From: Lolium rigidum
Lineage: Eukaryota; Streptophyta; Magnoliopsida; Poales; Poaceae
NCBI RefSeq assembly: GCF_022539505.1
Contig: NC_061511.1
Span: forward strand, 32,374,620-32,438,619
DNA: 64,000 nt
Direction of reading: 5' to 3'
The position numbers were made by a program, and so were the translations under genes. Below the pieces are notes generated by a model. That model did no database searches and was not told the DNA's origin. It saw only the letters and a program-made list of their open reading frames with translations. Positions 62,485 through 64,000 of this stretch are shown here, in pieces (position 1 is the stretch's first letter; the number at the start of each line of letters is the position of its first letter).

Positions 62485-63700
62485 CATTCGTCTGATTAGC
62501 TTGCAAGCATGTGACTAGGTCACAAGAGATGACATACCACGGTACGAGTAAAGAGTACTTGTCGGTAACGAGGTTGAACTAGGTATGGAGATACCGATGA
62601 TCGAACCTCCGACAAGTAAAGTATCGCGTGACAAAGGGAATCGATATCGTATGTAAATGGTTCAATCGATCACTAATTTATCGTTGAATGTGTGGGAGCC
62701 ATTATGGATCTCCAGATCCCGCTATTAGTTATTGGTCGGAGAGGAGTCTCGACCATGTCTGCATAGTTCACGAACCGTAGGGTGACACACTTAATATTTG
62801 ATGTCATTTTAAGTAGATATGGAATATGGAATGGAGTTCAAATATTGTTCGGAGTCTCGGATGGGATCCAGGACATCACGAGGAGGTCTGGAATGGTCCG
62901 GAGAATAAGATTCATATATAGGAAGTCACTTTCCAAGTTTGGAAATGATCCGGTGCATTTATGGAAGGCGCTAGAATGTTCTAGAACCTTCCGAAGAAAT
63001 CACCATGGAAGGTGGAGTCCCGGATGGACTCCACCAACCCTAACCAGCCAACCAAGAGGGAAGGTGGAGTCCATGGTGGACTCCACCACCTTCGCCGGCC
63101 AAGGAAGAAGGAAAGGGGGGAGTCCACTCCCCCTAGGTTTCACCCTTTGGTAAGTTTTTTAGTTTGACTCTTATTCGATTCTTTGGGCTAACCCTTGGGG
63201 TTCCACCTATATAATGAGGGAGAGAGGGAGGGGGCCGGCCACCACACCAGCCGTACCACCCAAGGGCATCAAGGCCGGCGCCCCTCTCCCCAAACCCTAG
63301 CCGCCCTCCTCCTCTCGCTTCTCCCGTAGTGCTTAGGCGAAGCCCTGCCGGAGATCTCCACCACCACCGACACCACGCCGTCGTGCTGTCGGGATTCCGA
63401 GGAGGATCTACTACATCCGTTGCCCGCTAGAATGGGGAGAAGGACGTCGTCATCAACACCGAACGTGTGACCGAGTATGGAGGTGCTGCCCGACTGTCAC
63501 CGTCAAGATCTTCTACGCGCTTTTGAAAGCGGCAAGTGATCGACTACATCAACAACGAGATCTAATCTTGTAGGCTTTGGAATCTTTGAGGGTTAGTCTC
63601 ATGATCTTCTCATTCCTACCATCTACAAGATTGGATCTTGGCCTGTTATTCGTTCTTGCGGTAGGAAATTTTTTTGTTTTCTATGCTACGAATCCCATCA
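62485..63700 (+). mobile_element. truncated BARE/Angela-like copia LTR
   Basis: The order of blocks AGCTTGCAAGCATGTGACT, ACGAGTAAAGAG, CCGCTATTAG...GGTCGGAG, CGGAGTCTCGGATG, and the end GTAGGAAATTTTTTTG...ATCCCATCA matches the 3' two-thirds of BARE/Angela-type LTRs as I remember them. The 5' third is missing and no primer-binding site follows 63700, so it is a truncated solo or 3' LTR. It cuts off the gypsy element at 62478. Confidence 0.7.
63208..63217 (+). promoter_or_regulatory. TATA box of the BARE/Angela-like LTR
   Basis: CCTATATAATGAGGG in the expected mid-LTR position before the R/U5 part. Whether it is active cannot be judged. Confidence 0.55.
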
Positions 63701-64000
63701 GTAGGAATATCCTCAAGATGACGTATTGTAGAAATGTAAAACTCTGCTTTTGGAGTCATCTAGATCCGGCTTATGGTGCGACCCATAGAGACTTGACAAG
63801 ATTCCGGTAATTTTCTGTCTGATGGTTCCGACCTGAAAATGAAGATGTGCTTGCAGATGCATCAAGATAGCCCTTGATGAAACAATACTCAATACTAAAG
63901 TTGTTTGTATCATCAATACGTACACCTTTGATACTGGAATCACCTTGATCCGACCAACCGTCTAGCCCACAGAGCCATGACAAATCCGAGTAACCAAGTC
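63701..64000 (-). other. possible coding fragment at the right edge, unidentified
   Basis: A minus-strand frame (63983-63771) reads MSWLCGLDGWSDQGDSSIKG and then DDTNNFSIEYCFIKGYLDA. It looks protein-like and continues beyond the window upstream in a possible exon. No family recognised. Confidence 0.25.

Overview
The window is a stretch of grass nuclear DNA, almost entirely transposon-derived. The long terminal repeats, the CACTA ends, the Stowaway-like fragment, the BARE/Angela-like LTR and the Ty3/gypsy LTR that starts TGATACGTCC all fit a Pooideae genome (wheat, barley, rye, oat, ryegrass and relatives). I cannot fix the genus by eye. No bacterial, organellar or viral genome features were seen.

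Layout. 1-3.3 kb: the 5' part of an apparently intact minus-strand Ty1/copia element (LTR, primer site, gag, protease, integrase) that runs off the left edge. 3.3-8.7 kb: a GC-rich start-like region, then a long AT-rich stretch filled with a degenerate word-like repeat. 8.7-11.6 kb: microsatellites, a Stowaway remnant, a LINE reverse-transcriptase fragment and, on the minus strand, a small gene for a secreted defensin-like cysteine-rich peptide with a tandemly duplicated first exon. 12.2-14.9 kb: a satellite-like block with ~600-bp direct repeats at its ends, each carrying a captured AP2/ERF-domain fragment. 15.7-17.1 kb: three MITEs, two of them associated with (TA)n tracts. 17.3-22.0 kb: a degenerate minus-strand copia element with both LTRs. 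22.8-25.7 kb: a Mutator-type MITE and a retroposed sequence split by a small CACTA. 29.2-34.6 kb: a SINE and a 5'-truncated L1-type LINE with a 1338-codon ORF2 remnant, split by a TIR element. The LINE sits just upstream of a truncated F-box/DUF295 gene (35.2-35.8 kb).

37.3-41.2 kb: a recent 1.37-kb tandem duplication inside a CAACTTA-word array, followed by a GC-rich block. 42.8-48.9 kb: a LINE with the 5'-inverted structure expected from twin priming, whose minus-strand part is split in a codon by a 3.2-kb CACTA. That CACTA carries a captured 3'-5' exonuclease gene, a ~159-bp AT satellite and a 5S-rRNA-derived segment that keeps the A-box/C-box spacing. 49.8-62.5 kb: a minus-strand Ty3/gypsy element (3' LTR, a post-pol ORF, integrase) whose LTR holds a 7.4-kb Mutator-like element (9-bp target duplication, ~96-bp inverted repeats). 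The Mutator-like element has a broken transposase gene on one side and, on the other, a spliced coiled-coil gene and a triple-repeat ORF. 62.5-63.7 kb: a truncated BARE/Angela-like LTR.

The only plausible host genes are the defensin-like gene (10.7-11.2 kb) and the damaged F-box gene (35.2 kb). The rest is a nested record of insertions, many dated relative to each other by clean target-site duplications.
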